Part shown: one piece after another, positions 8,687-15,840 of the stretch
How the letters are laid out: each line of letters opens with the position of its first letter
How positions within the stretch are numbered: the first letter of the stretch is position 1
NCBI GenBank assembly: GCA_021107195.1
Contig: JAIOTF010000031.1
Span: forward strand, 1 to 16,575
Reading direction: 5' to 3'
Source of the DNA: Anaerolineaceae bacterium
GTDB lineage: Bacteria; Chloroflexota; Anaerolineae; Anaerolineales; Anaerolineaceae
Length of the DNA: 16,575 nucleotides
Made by a program: the position numbers and the translations under genes
Notes under the pieces: model-generated
The model's input: only the letters and a program-made list of their open reading frames with translations
What the model was told of the DNA's origin: nothing
Databases searched by the model: none

Positions 8687-9067
8687 TTATTCAGCTGCAT
8701 TCAAAAAACTTTCAATTTGTTCCACAAAAGTATCAACATCAATTGGTTTTTGGATGTAGCCATCACAACCGGCTTGCAGGGATTTTTCTCTGTCGCCTTT
8801 CATAACATTTGCGGTGATTGCTACAATCGGCATTGTTTCCATTCCCGGCATTGACTTGATTGTATGGGTCAGGGAATAGCCATCCATTTCAGGAATATTG
8901 ATGTCCATCAGGATCAGACCAGGTTTGATTTCTGTAAGGATTTCCATTGTTTGGCTGGCGTTTTCAGCCTCATAGAGTGTATATCCCGAGGCTTGCAGGA
9001 TTCTTTTAACCAGCAATCGGTTTTCCGGATTGTCTTCTACATGCAAGACGATTTTAGATTTGGGCAT
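8687..9067 (-). CDS. Single-domain response regulator (CheY-like receiver), first gene of the signalling operon
   Basis: 126 residues covering one receiver domain. The acidic pair is in VEDN (E11, D12), the phospho-acceptor is D55 (LILMDINIPEMDG), the switch Thr is T85 (IVAITAN) and the Lys is K107 (YIQKPID). No output domain is attached. I prefer the ATG at 9067 (MPKSKIVLHVEDN): GGAAGA lies 8 bases upstream and the start matches the paralogous receiver. An in-frame ATG at 9085 would add six residues (MWKNLL) but has no ribosome-binding site. It is the first gene of the minus-strand operon, with 44 bases before the next receiver. Likely role: accepts phosphate from a histidine kinase not encoded in the visible window and relays it by protein contact. 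Confidence 0.88.
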   Translation of the reverse strand: MPKSKIVLHVEDNPENRLLVKRILQASGYTLYEAENASQTMEILTEIKPGLILMDINIPEMDGYSLTHTIKSMPGMETMPIVAITANVMKGDREKSLQAGCDGYIQKPIDVDTFVEQIESFLNAAE

Positions 9068-9112
9068 AAGCAAGTTCTTCCACATTTCGTTTGATTTGGT
9101 TCTGCCGACGTT

Positions 9113-9141
9113 ATTATACTTGACTAGATTTTGGTTGTATT
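9113..9141 (-). promoter_or_regulatory. Candidate promoter of the receiver/GAF operon
   Basis: A perfect TATAAT reads on the minus strand at 9118-9113, about 46 bases before the chosen start of the first receiver gene, giving a leader of roughly 40 bases. The -35 position at 17-base spacing (9136-9141) reads AATACA and is poor, so recognition may need an activator. The placement fits the only upstream gap of the operon. Confidence 0.4.
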
Positions 9142-9271
9142 TAAGATATCAACCGTTGTTAAATTATGCAAGAATAGTGCCTTAAATGAAAATCTGATTA
9201 ACCTATAAGATTATACAGCTTTTTGCCTTGAGATCTCGTGAATTTTCCCTAAATTCGATGAAAGATTTAAA

Positions 9272-9300
9272 TAAAACCAGAGCAATCAGGGTGATATAAT
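9272..9300 (+). promoter_or_regulatory. Candidate extended -10 promoter of the XdhC gene pair
   Basis: TGATATAAT at 9292-9300 is an extended -10 element (TGN plus TATAAT). The -35 position (9272-9277, TAAAAC) is weak, which extended -10 promoters tolerate. It lies about 50 bases before the ATG at 9351. An inverted repeat, GAATTT-5-AAATTC (9240-9256), lies about 40 bases further upstream and could be an activator site. Confidence 0.45.
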
Positions 9301-9350
9301 CTGAAATAAATTGACGACTTACCTGTAGAGATTTGTAGGAGAGAAATACT

Positions 9351-9662
9351 ATGAGAGATGTTATGGAGAATATCTCAAATTGGCGGGAAGAAGGGAAGCA
9401 AATTGTGTTGGCAACTGTTGTCAAAGCGTATGGTTCTGCTTTGCGGCCAATTGGTTCCAAAATGGCTATTTCTTCTGCGGGTGATATTTCCGGATCCGTC
9501 AGCGGCGGCTGTGTTGAATCGGCAGTGTATGAAGAAGCTCAATCTGTACTGGCTAATAGTGAACCGAGGCTTGTTGAGTACGGTATTGCTGATGAAACGG
9601 CCTGGTCAGTTGGGTTGACGTGTGGTGGAACGATCGAGGTTTTCTTGGAATTATTGGATTAG
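9351..9662 (+). CDS. Stand-alone XdhC/CoxI N-terminal domain protein
   Basis: 103 residues, the size of a single XdhC_CoxI domain. The family motifs are intact: VKAYGSALRPIGSKM, SVSGGCVESAVYEEA with Cys54, and GLTCGGTIEVFLELL with Cys91. XdhC/CoxI proteins help mature molybdenum hydroxylases such as xanthine dehydrogenase and CO dehydrogenase, by handling the molybdenum cofactor and its sulfuration. Here the Rossmann domain normally fused behind this module is absent and is supplied by the next gene, 16 bases downstream. AGGAG lies 9 bases before the ATG. The first gene of a two-gene operon, divergent from the signalling operon. No hydroxylase gene is visible, so the client enzyme is unknown. 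Confidence 0.87.
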   Translation: MRDVMENISNWREEGKQIVLATVVKAYGSALRPIGSKMAISSAGDISGSVSGGCVESAVYEEAQSVLANSEPRLVEYGIADETAWSVGLTCGGTIEVFLELLD

Positions 9663-9678
9663 GATACCAGGAGGATCG

Positions 9679-10416
9679 ATGAAAAACATGTATGAAATTT
9701 TGATCAATGCATTGCAGGCAGATGAATTAATTGCCCAGGTCACCATTTTGAATGGTTCGAATGTTGGAGAAAAGCTGTTGCTTTGGCCGGATGGTCGGAA
9801 GTATGGTGGTTTGGGTTCGGAAAAGCTGGAAAAGCAAATCATAGAAAAGGCGAAAGAGTTATTCCAGCGACAAGAGACACGCAAGCTGGAATTTGAGCTG
9901 GATGAAGGGAGGATTTCAATATTTATTCAGGTGTATCCACCCTCGCCCCGGATGATTGTGGTTGGCGCAGTGCATATAGCAGTACCATTGACCGAGCTTG
10001 GAAAGACGATGGGATTTCGAACGATTGTGGTGGATGCAAGGTCGGCTTTTGCTACCCGCGAACGGTTCCCGCATGTGGATGAGATCATTGTTAAATGGCC
10101 GTCAGAAGCCTTGGAAGCACTGCATCCGGATGAAGGTACATATGTTGCTATTTTAAGTCATGATGCGAAATTTGATATTCCGGCACTGCAGGTACCGGTT
10201 CAAAGCAAGGCGAAGTACGTAGGCGTTTTGGCATCAAAGCACACATACAGCATTCTACATGAGGCGTTGAGAGAGAATGGTGTTTCGGAGGCCTTGTTGG
10301 GAAAAGTTCACACGCCAATTGGCATAAAGAAGTTAGGTTCACGAGGACCAGAGGGAATTGCTTTTTCTGTTATGGCGGAGATGATTGCAGAGATGCGGGG
10401 CGTTGAAATCACTTAA
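9679..10416 (+). CDS. XdhC family protein with C-terminal Rossmann domain and cysteine-less CoxI-like N-terminus
   Basis: 245 residues. Residues 90-240 are the XdhC Rossmann domain: MIVVGAVHIAVPLTELGKTMGF for the nucleotide-binding turn, VVDARSAFATRERFP, YVAILSHDAKFDIPAL and HTPIGIKKLGSRGPEGIAFS. Residues 1-88 resemble a worn CoxI domain (GEKLLLWPDGRKYGGLG, IFIQVYPPSPR) but lack the SGGC and TCGG cysteines that the preceding gene keeps. The two products therefore probably work together. Expected role: molybdenum-cofactor maturation or insertion into a hydroxylase. The frame is open from an ATG at 9622, but that start lies inside the previous gene. I chose the ATG at 9679, which has AGGAGG 4 bases upstream; the ATG at 9688 is another option. 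Confidence 0.87.
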   Translation: MKNMYEILINALQADELIAQVTILNGSNVGEKLLLWPDGRKYGGLGSEKLEKQIIEKAKELFQRQETRKLEFELDEGRISIFIQVYPPSPRMIVVGAVHIAVPLTELGKTMGFRTIVVDARSAFATRERFPHVDEIIVKWPSEALEALHPDEGTYVAILSHDAKFDIPALQVPVQSKAKYVGVLASKHTYSILHEALRENGVSEALLGKVHTPIGIKKLGSRGPEGIAFSVMAEMIAEMRGVEIT

Positions 10417-10453
10417 GAAAAAAACCGACTGGTGGATGGATTGCCAGTCGGTT
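10417..10453 (-). terminator. Rho-independent terminator between convergent genes
   Basis: A perfect 10-base-pair stem (AACCGACTGG at 10423-10432 with CCAGTCGGTT at 10444-10453) encloses an 11-base loop. On the minus strand it is followed by seven T residues, so it terminates the CBS-ACT gene whose stop is 18 bases away. The plus-strand XdhC gene ends at 10416, directly against it, so the same stem may also slow that transcript, though it lacks a T tract in that direction. Confidence 0.85.
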
Positions 10454-10470
10454 GCAGCTTTAACAGTGTG

Positions 10471-11124
10471 CTAAATGCCAGACATCGTGCGGACGTCTAA
10501 TATCTTCTCGACAAGAGGGGTTAAGATTTTAACGACCTCACCCTGTTCCAGCAAGTCGATTTTCATCGTGATTTCAGCGTTTTTGCTGGTTTCACCCAGA
10601 AATGTGCCGAGAGCAATAATATTACCGCCAGCGTCTGCGATCGCACGAGAAACACCAGCAAGCTGACCAGGCTCTTTTGGAAGCAGGAATGCAATTCTAA
10701 TGCCTGCCTGACGTGCCCCAAACATTTCCAGGAAGACTTTGAATATATCTGTTTCTGTGATCACGCCGACTACTTTTTCGCCGCGCACAACGGGTAAACC
10801 AGAAATTTGTCCATCAGTCATTATCCGGGCCGCTTCTTCAACCGGCGTGTCCTCGGTGACTGTTGCGACACTCACTGACATAAATTCTTTGATTTTGAGT
10901 TTTCGCACCATTGTCTTCATTTCAAATTTTGATAGAGTGGTGGCGCTAGATGGAGAAGCTTTCAACAGGTCGCGCTCGGCGATAATACCGACCAGTTTGC
11001 CTTTGCGGTCAACGACGGGCAAACGGCGAACACGCTCAACGTGCATGAGGTCTAAGGCATCCTGCAAAGATGTTTCGGGAGAGATGGTAATTGCAGGCCT
11101 GGACATTCGTTTTTCGACTAACAT
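10471..11124 (-). CDS. CBS-pair protein with C-terminal ACT domain (AcuB-like)
   Basis: 217 residues. CBS 1 (about 8-60; AITISPETSLQDALDLM, then RRLPVVDRKGKLVGIIAERD) and CBS 2 (about 78-132; VATVTEDTPVEEAARIM, then SGLPVVRGEKVVGVITETD) form a Bateman module, which usually binds adenine nucleotides. Residues 141-212 are an ACT domain (IRIAFLLPKEPGQLAGVSRA, then ADAGGNIIALGTF), which usually binds amino acids. The order matches AcuB-type proteins; no enzyme domain is attached, so it probably regulates a partner protein. The frame is open to 11169, but AAGGAG sits 7 bases before the ATG at 11124, so that start is preferred. It is a single gene: the 165 bases upstream separate it from the surface-protein gene, and a strong terminator follows. 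No acetoin or acuAC genes are nearby, so the AcuB name indicates architecture only. Confidence 0.87.
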   Translation of the reverse strand: MLVEKRMSRPAITISPETSLQDALDLMHVERVRRLPVVDRKGKLVGIIAERDLLKASPSSATTLSKFEMKTMVRKLKIKEFMSVSVATVTEDTPVEEAARIMTDGQISGLPVVRGEKVVGVITETDIFKVFLEMFGARQAGIRIAFLLPKEPGQLAGVSRAIADAGGNIIALGTFLGETSKNAEITMKIDLLEQGEVVKILTPLVEKILDVRTMSGI

Positions 11125-11289
11125 TATTACACTCCTTAGAAAGGTAATGTACCTTGATCTAGAATCCATTTTACATCAGATTAGTAAAAAGTATATTAAT
11201 GTGCGGGTATCACTTATGCTGAACGTGGCCGCATTGCAGATATTTGGTTTTCACCTATGAGAAAAGGCTATCGAAAGACCCTGGCAGTG

Positions 11290-12582
11290 TTATGGGCTTT
11301 TCATGAACGCAATAGCGTCAAATGCTACTTCACCAGCAGTTTCGCTCAGGACTTTCATTTTTACAGCCAGATTAACGATACTTCCATAAATATCCGGAAT
11401 AGTCCAGGTGCCCAATGAAACCCATTGTCCGCCTTCTCGTCCACCGTGTTGGATAGTTATCGTTTCGTTACCAAGATCGGAGAGGAAAGGGGTGCCATTG
11501 ACCAGCAGTTTGTATTCTGCTTCTGCTGTTCCTTGCAATTCCGGGATCCAAACAAATATTTCGTATTGCCCAACAGGAACTGAGTTGGACAGGGTCCAGG
11601 TTGCGGTGACATCATTATCCGGATTGACTACAAACTGGTAGCGATCACCCCAGGCCAGGCGGTCTGTATTGGTAAAGATTGGATCCTGCATTTCCAGGAT
11701 TGCCTGGGTGTCATCTTCGATGAAGGTCATGCGATCTTGCGGAAATGGCCCGGCCATGGTGCTGCTGCTGGCAGGAAGTTCGATAATCAAAACCCGGTCA
11801 ACAGCGACAATTGAGAATTCATCCCGGTCGTCCCATGAAGTTGAAATTGTAACTGTTCCAGTTGAATTAAATTCATAGGTGCCGATGCTGATCCATTGAT
11901 CGCCTACCTGGGGAGGGTTGGTGATGCTGGATTTGTAGCGAGCGCGTGTTTGGCCCAATAAAGGCTGCAAAGGCACCTCATTCAGCGAAACTGTAAAATC
12001 AAGGAATCCGCCGGAGCTCGTGTTTGTATCCAGCACGAAAACTTCGTATTGCCCTTCAGCCAGGGGCATATCCATGCGCCAGGAGATCCAGCCCGATGCA
12101 TAGGTGGCGTAGAAGGGTTCCAAGAACTCAACTCCCAATTGTTCACCAATAGCGGCTGATGAATACCAGAGCGGACTCTCGAATGCGGGGTTGACCTGTG
12201 TGCTATTGTCCTCGTTCAGGATGTAGGCGTTAACAGCAATTTCCGGAATTTCCGGATAGACGTCAAAGATTTCATTGACTTTATAGATTGAGGTTGGCGC
12301 CGACGTGGCGGTTGGTGCAGGAGTTGGTGTGATGGTTGGGGTGTTTGTGGGCGGTCTGGTCGGGATGGGGGTAAAGGTTGGGGTGATGGTTGGCGTTGCT
12401 GTCGGTTTTTCAGGAATCATTTTCGTGATATGAGGTTTGCTCACCCAAACCAAAATCAAGACAAGAATTATTACTATAATGCCCATGAAGCCATTAAAAA
12501 TAATACCCAGTATTTCCCGGTTTTTGGATGAGGAATCGGAAGTTGGCGAAGGCGAAATTTTGGAGGGATTATTATCTGACAA
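11290..12582 (-). CDS. Single-pass surface protein with Pro/Thr spacer and two golvesin-like domains
   Basis: 430 residues from a TTG start at 12582; AAAGG lies 8 bases upstream, and the next in-frame ATG falls inside the membrane helix. Residues 1-22 are a Ser/Pro-rich cytoplasmic end and 24-48 form one hydrophobic helix. Residues 59-97 are a low-complexity TPT spacer (TATPTITPTFTPIPTRPPT and similar). Two related beta-rich modules follow (about 105-268 and 285-428), each with GQYEVFV/GQYEIFVW, a mid-module strand pair and a GDQWISIGTYEF/GGQWVSLGTWTI motif, then VDRVLII or FDAIAFM near the end. This pattern resembles the golvesin/Xly carbohydrate-binding-like fold. The protein should be anchored in the membrane with the modules outside. 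It lies 29 bases after the racemase gene, probably in the same operon. The ligand is unknown. Confidence 0.82.
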   Translation of the reverse strand: MSDNNPSKISPSPTSDSSSKNREILGIIFNGFMGIIVIILVLILVWVSKPHITKMIPEKPTATPTITPTFTPIPTRPPTNTPTITPTPAPTATSAPTSIYKVNEIFDVYPEIPEIAVNAYILNEDNSTQVNPAFESPLWYSSAAIGEQLGVEFLEPFYATYASGWISWRMDMPLAEGQYEVFVLDTNTSSGGFLDFTVSLNEVPLQPLLGQTRARYKSSITNPPQVGDQWISIGTYEFNSTGTVTISTSWDDRDEFSIVAVDRVLIIELPASSSTMAGPFPQDRMTFIEDDTQAILEMQDPIFTNTDRLAWGDRYQFVVNPDNDVTATWTLSNSVPVGQYEIFVWIPELQGTAEAEYKLLVNGTPFLSDLGNETITIQHGGREGGQWVSLGTWTIPDIYGSIVNLAVKMKVLSETAGEVAFDAIAFMKSP

Positions 12583-12611
12583 GTGCTTTGCCTTTGAAGA
12601 AGTTAATTAGA

Positions 12612-13310
12612 TCAATCTGTGCGCAGCGCAAAATCTAGTGCAGCTTCTGCGTGGATGGTTGTGGTATCAAAGAGGGGCAGATTGGTGTCTTCTTTGTTGA
12701 TCAAGAGCGGAATTTCGGTGCACCCGAGGATGACACCTTGCGCTCCTTGTCCCTCCAGGGTCTGCGTTATCCCGAGGAATTTTTCTTTTGAAGCAGGGGA
12801 AATGATACCCTTTACAAGTTCGTTGTAAATAGTGGCATCGACTATTTCGGCTTCTTTGTCCTGTGGTACAAGAATCTCGACACCGTATTTCTTTAATGCG
12901 TCTGCGTAAAATGAGTTTTGCATGGTGAACCGCGTGCCAAGCAGGCCAACTTTCTTGATACCTTTTTTGGAGATTGTTTGACCGACTGCATCCAGCAGAC
13001 TGAGCATTGGTATGCCGATGCGATCCTGAATTTTATCAAAAACGATATGCATGGTATTGGTGGCGATGACGATGAAATCTGCGCCGGCTTTTTCCAGATG
13101 ATGGGCGCTGTCGACAAGAGTATCGGTTATTAAATCCCATCTGCCTTGTGATGGCCAGTCGACAAAAGGCTGAAAACTGACACTATAGATGATGATTTCG
13201 GGATAACCAAAATCTCCGAAGCGTTGGGTGTAGGTGCGGGTGATGTACTCGTAGTATGCAATTGTGGATTCGGGACTCATACCGCCTAAAATGCCGATCT
13301 TTTTTGCCAT
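12612..13310 (-). CDS. Aspartate/glutamate racemase family protein (Thr/Cys active site)
   Basis: 232 residues, full length for the family. Key segments are KIGILGGMSPESTIAYY at the N-terminus, VIATNTMHIV around residues 81-90, LLGTRFTMQNSFY, and ILGCTEIPLL with Cys197. Most aspartate racemases use two cysteines; here the first position is Thr84 in the TNTMH motif and the second is Cys197. From memory, E. coli YgeA, an L-Asp/Glu racemase, has the same Thr/Cys pairing, so activity is likely kept. It would interconvert L- and D-Asp or Glu in the cytoplasm by PLP-independent proton transfer. AAAGG lies 6 bases before the ATG. A near-consensus promoter lies just upstream, and the golvesin surface protein follows 29 bases downstream. 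Confidence 0.87.
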   Translation of the reverse strand: MAKKIGILGGMSPESTIAYYEYITRTYTQRFGDFGYPEIIIYSVSFQPFVDWPSQGRWDLITDTLVDSAHHLEKAGADFIVIATNTMHIVFDKIQDRIGIPMLSLLDAVGQTISKKGIKKVGLLGTRFTMQNSFYADALKKYGVEILVPQDKEAEIVDATIYNELVKGIISPASKEKFLGITQTLEGQGAQGVILGCTEIPLLINKEDTNLPLFDTTTIHAEAALDFALRTD

Positions 13311-13369
13311 GTTTAACCTTTTTTCGTTCTATTTCTCGAAACCTGGATGACGGTTTACCTTGAGAACGT

Positions 13370-13398
13370 ATCATACCTTTGCATGGAAAGGATGTCAA
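13370..13398 (-). promoter_or_regulatory. Sigma-70-type promoter of the racemase/surface-protein operon, with dyad in the spacer
   Basis: The minus strand reads TTGACA (13398-13393), a 17-base spacer, then TATGAT (13375-13370), about 60 bases before the racemase ATG. The spacer contains an inverted repeat, CCTTT-6-AAAGG (13376-13391), placed where a repressor or MerR-type regulator could act. The promoter starts only 7 bases past the dus stop codon. Confidence 0.75.
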
Positions 13399-13404
13399 CT
13401 CAGA

Positions 13405-14388
13405 TTATTTTGCTTGCGTAAAAACCTCATCACAGATTTCAGTAAATTCAGCTAATGTCTCACTTCTTAATAGTGACACGAACATTGCTCTGGGCGGATC
13501 GCAGGAAGCGATATAGTGTTTGGCGTGTTTTCTGAACAGGAGGATGGCTTTGTCTTCTCCATAAAACCCGATCATGCTTTTCAAGTGCTCCATCATTACT
13601 CGGTGGATTTCAGTGTGTGGTTGTCGCTTGCGGTGACTTTTAGCAATGATCCAGGGATTTCCTATCGCTGCCCTGCCAATCATGACTGCATCGCAATTCG
13701 TCATTTTTTTCATTTGGTCGATCTGTTCTGGTTCTACAATATCACCGTTTCCAATCACGGGGATCGAAATTGCTCCTTTGATTTCAGCGATGGCATGCCA
13801 GTTTGCTTTGCCTTCATAGGCTTGAACGCGGGTTCGACCGTGAACGGCCAGCATTTTGCCGCCATTGTCTTCGATGATATGAGCGACCTCCAGATGATTA
13901 AGGTTTTCATCATCGATTCCAAGACGGATCTTACCGGTAACCGGAATGGACAAATTGCGTGTTAGCAATTTGAAGATTGCTGCGATAGTTTTTGGCGTGG
14001 CCATGAGTTCTGAACCTGCGCCTTTGCGGCGAATCACTTTGGCCGAACAGCCCATATTGATATCAATGAAGTCTGGCCCGCGATCCTGCAACCGCAGTGC
14101 CGCTTCTAATAGGAGATTAGGATCACTGCCAAAGATTTGAAAGGCCAGGGGCCTTTCGATGTTCGGGTCAAAGGCAAGCCTTTTGTCCAGGTAATCTGCA
14201 TTACGTAGAATATCGTTTGTGTTCACAAATCCGGTGATATTGACTGCGCCACCCATTTTGCGTGTCAAGATGCGGAACGGAGGATCGGATATGCCATCCA
14301 TTGGGGCAAGGAGAACATCTCCATAGACGGGGATGGAATCAATAAAAAAAGTGGGCGATTTGACTAATTTGGCGTCTGTATTTTCCAT
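13405..14388 (-). CDS. dus: tRNA-dihydrouridine synthase
   Basis: 327 residues, normal for the Dus family. The N-terminus has VLLAPMDGISDPPFRIL for FMN binding. The catalytic cysteine is Cys114 in DINMGCSAKVIRRKGAGSEL. The FMN-contact motifs TGKIRLG (Lys153), AVHGRTR (His183), VIGNGDI and MIGRAAIGNPWI all follow, and LFRKHAKHYI marks the helical C-terminal domain that holds tRNA. It reduces uridine to dihydrouridine in tRNA using NADPH and FMN. The NMGCSAK motif is closest to DusB-type enzymes, but the subfamily is not certain. The frame is open upstream to 14637, but the ATG at 14388 is where family similarity begins and is preceded by its own promoter. No strong ribosome-binding site is visible before it. 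Confidence 0.9.
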   Translation of the reverse strand: MENTDAKLVKSPTFFIDSIPVYGDVLLAPMDGISDPPFRILTRKMGGAVNITGFVNTNDILRNADYLDKRLAFDPNIERPLAFQIFGSDPNLLLEAALRLQDRGPDFIDINMGCSAKVIRRKGAGSELMATPKTIAAIFKLLTRNLSIPVTGKIRLGIDDENLNHLEVAHIIEDNGGKMLAVHGRTRVQAYEGKANWHAIAEIKGAISIPVIGNGDIVEPEQIDQMKKMTNCDAVMIGRAAIGNPWIIAKSHRKRQPHTEIHRVMMEHLKSMIGFYGEDKAILLFRKHAKHYIASCDPPRAMFVSLLRSETLAEFTEICDEVFTQAK

Positions 14389-14448
14389 GTGTAATTGATC
14401 GTTGCTAATGAATATTTCTGTAAGTAGAAGGCTTTTGAGAATTAAGCG

Positions 14449-14478
14449 ATTATAATGCTGGGGGTTACAAATTGTGAA
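14449..14478 (-). promoter_or_regulatory. dus promoter, overlapping a possible divergent promoter
   Basis: On the minus strand TTCACA (14478-14473), 18 bases, then TATAAT (14454-14449) lie about 60 bases before the dus ATG. The core ATTATAAT is nearly symmetric: a TATAAT also reads on the plus strand at 14451-14456 and could drive the transporter gene, but no good plus-strand -35 was found. The dus -35 overlaps a possible GTG start of the transporter frame at 14474. Confidence 0.6.
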
Positions 14479-14494
14479 AATATTGGTGAGACAG

Positions 14495-15840
14495 ATGAAT
14501 TCTAACACGCCGGAAGCGCTGACTACAAAACAAGTATTGCGAATGTGGCTACCGTTGGCGATGAGTTGGATGCTAATGGCTGCCGAAGGTCCGCTGATCA
14601 GTGCTGTAATGGCCCGGTTATCAGCACCGGAGATCAATCTGGCTGCTTATGGGGGGATTGTGTGGCCTTTGGCATTGATCATAGAGGCCCCAATCATTAT
14701 GCTTTTGGCGGCCTCAACCGCATTAAGCACAGATTGGGAAGCTTATTGCAAATTGCGCAGATTTATGATGGCTGCCGGAGCAATCCTGACAGGTGTGCAT
14801 ATCTTAGTGGTGTTTACACCGCTGTATTACGTCATTGCAACGCAATGGATTGGTGCACCAGCAGAGATTGTCGAACCTGCACGATTTGGGTTAATGGCGA
14901 TGGTGCCCTGGACGTGGTCGATTGCGTATCGCAGATTTCAACAAGGCGCAATGATTCGCTTTGGGCATGCTGAAGCGGTTGTGGTGGGAACCGGCGTCCG
15001 ACTTTTCACGGATGTTTGCATTTTGTTCTTAGGATTGCAAACTCGCATTTTGCCCGGGGTGGTCATTGGTGCCGGGGCGCAGGCACTGGGGCGAGCTTCG
15101 AGGCGGTGTATAGTGGTTGGCGAGTGCGTTCAATTGTAGTGAACAAGATTAAACCAGCTGAAGTTGAAGAAACCTGGAGTTGGAGAAAATTTGCCAAATT
15201 TTATATTCCGCTCTCCCTGACGTCATTATTGAATTTGATCTGGCAGCCAATTGGCAGTGCCGCACTTAGCCGTATGCCTCTGCCGATTGGATCTTTAGCG
15301 GTCTGGCCGGTTTTGTCTGGCCTGGTATTCATCCTGCGCAGTCCTGGAATGGCGTTCAACGAAGTGGTCGTGGCGTTATTGGGTGAGAGGAAGGCTGTTG
15401 AAAAGCTGCGGCGAATGGCACTTGGTTTGGCTGCCACCACAACTCTGATACATCTCGTATTTGCTGCGACACCGTTTTCTTTGTTCTGGTTTGGCTCCAT
15501 CACCGGACTGAACCCAAATTTGGTTGAGATAGGGCGGGTTGGATTGTGGCTCGCACTTCCTTTACCAGCACTGAACGTTTTGCAAAGTTGGTTTCAAGGT
15601 GCTCTGGTGTTCGGGAAAAAAACACGCGGTATTCCGGAGGCAGTGGCAATCTATCTGATAAGTGTCAGTTTACTGTTGGCCGGCGGTGTGATTTGGGGCG
15701 AGGTTACCGGATTGTATATTGGCATGGGAGCATTGTGTTTGGCGCAAGGCATTCAAACTATTTGGCTATGGCACAAGAGCAGGCAAGTAATCTTTCCATT
15801 ATCCATTAAATCAACGGAGAGTGATTATGGGCAAAGATAA
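14495..15840 (+). pseudogene. ANKH/MATE-like 12-helix transporter gene, interrupted by one-base frameshift
   Basis: Two overlapping frames make one protein. The first runs from ATG 14495 (GTG 14474 is also possible) to a stop at 15139; the second is open from before 15016 to the TAA at 15840. Adding one G to the GGGG at 15088-15091 joins them as GAGAQALGASFEAVYSGW, giving about 448 residues. I count about 12 hydrophobic helices, six in each half, as in the MATE/MOP superfamily. Segments such as WLPLAMSWMLMAAEGPLISA, NLAAYGGIVWPLALIIEAPI and LRSPGMAFNEVVVALLGE recall the ANKH-like branch. It would export small solutes or ions; the substrate is unknown. Both halves look well kept, with no other stop, so the lesion is recent, a sequencing error in the G run, or programmed. 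GGTGAG lies 4 bases before the ATG. Confidence 0.75.

Noticed and set aside
9068..9085. Six-residue extension of the first receiver from the ATG at 9085
   Set aside because: No ribosome-binding site precedes it, while the ATG at 9067 has GGAAGA 8 bases upstream and matches the paralogue's start.
9622..9678. N-terminal extension of the second XdhC gene from the ATG at 9622
   Set aside because: It lies within the preceding XdhC gene in another frame, and AGGAGG sits next to the later ATG at 9679.
11248..11265. TTTTC-GAAAA inverted repeat after the golvesin gene as a terminator
   Set aside because: The stem is only 5 base pairs, almost all A-T, with no following T tract on the minus strand at the right place.
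11125..11289. Promoter for the CBS-ACT gene
   Set aside because: TATACT and TAAAAT candidates exist on the minus strand, but neither has an acceptable -35 box at proper spacing, so no call is made.
12300..12410. Repetitive DNA in the golvesin-like gene as a tandem repeat or CRISPR-like array
   Set aside because: It is the codon-level result of the Thr/Pro spacer; units are irregular and have no spacers.
13516..13965. Plus-strand frame of 149 codons
   Set aside because: Antisense to the conserved Dus coding sequence, whose catalytic motifs are intact on the minus strand.
14389..14637. N-terminal extension of dus by 83 residues
   Set aside because: The extension has no family similarity, overlaps the transporter gene on the other strand, and contains the dus promoter.
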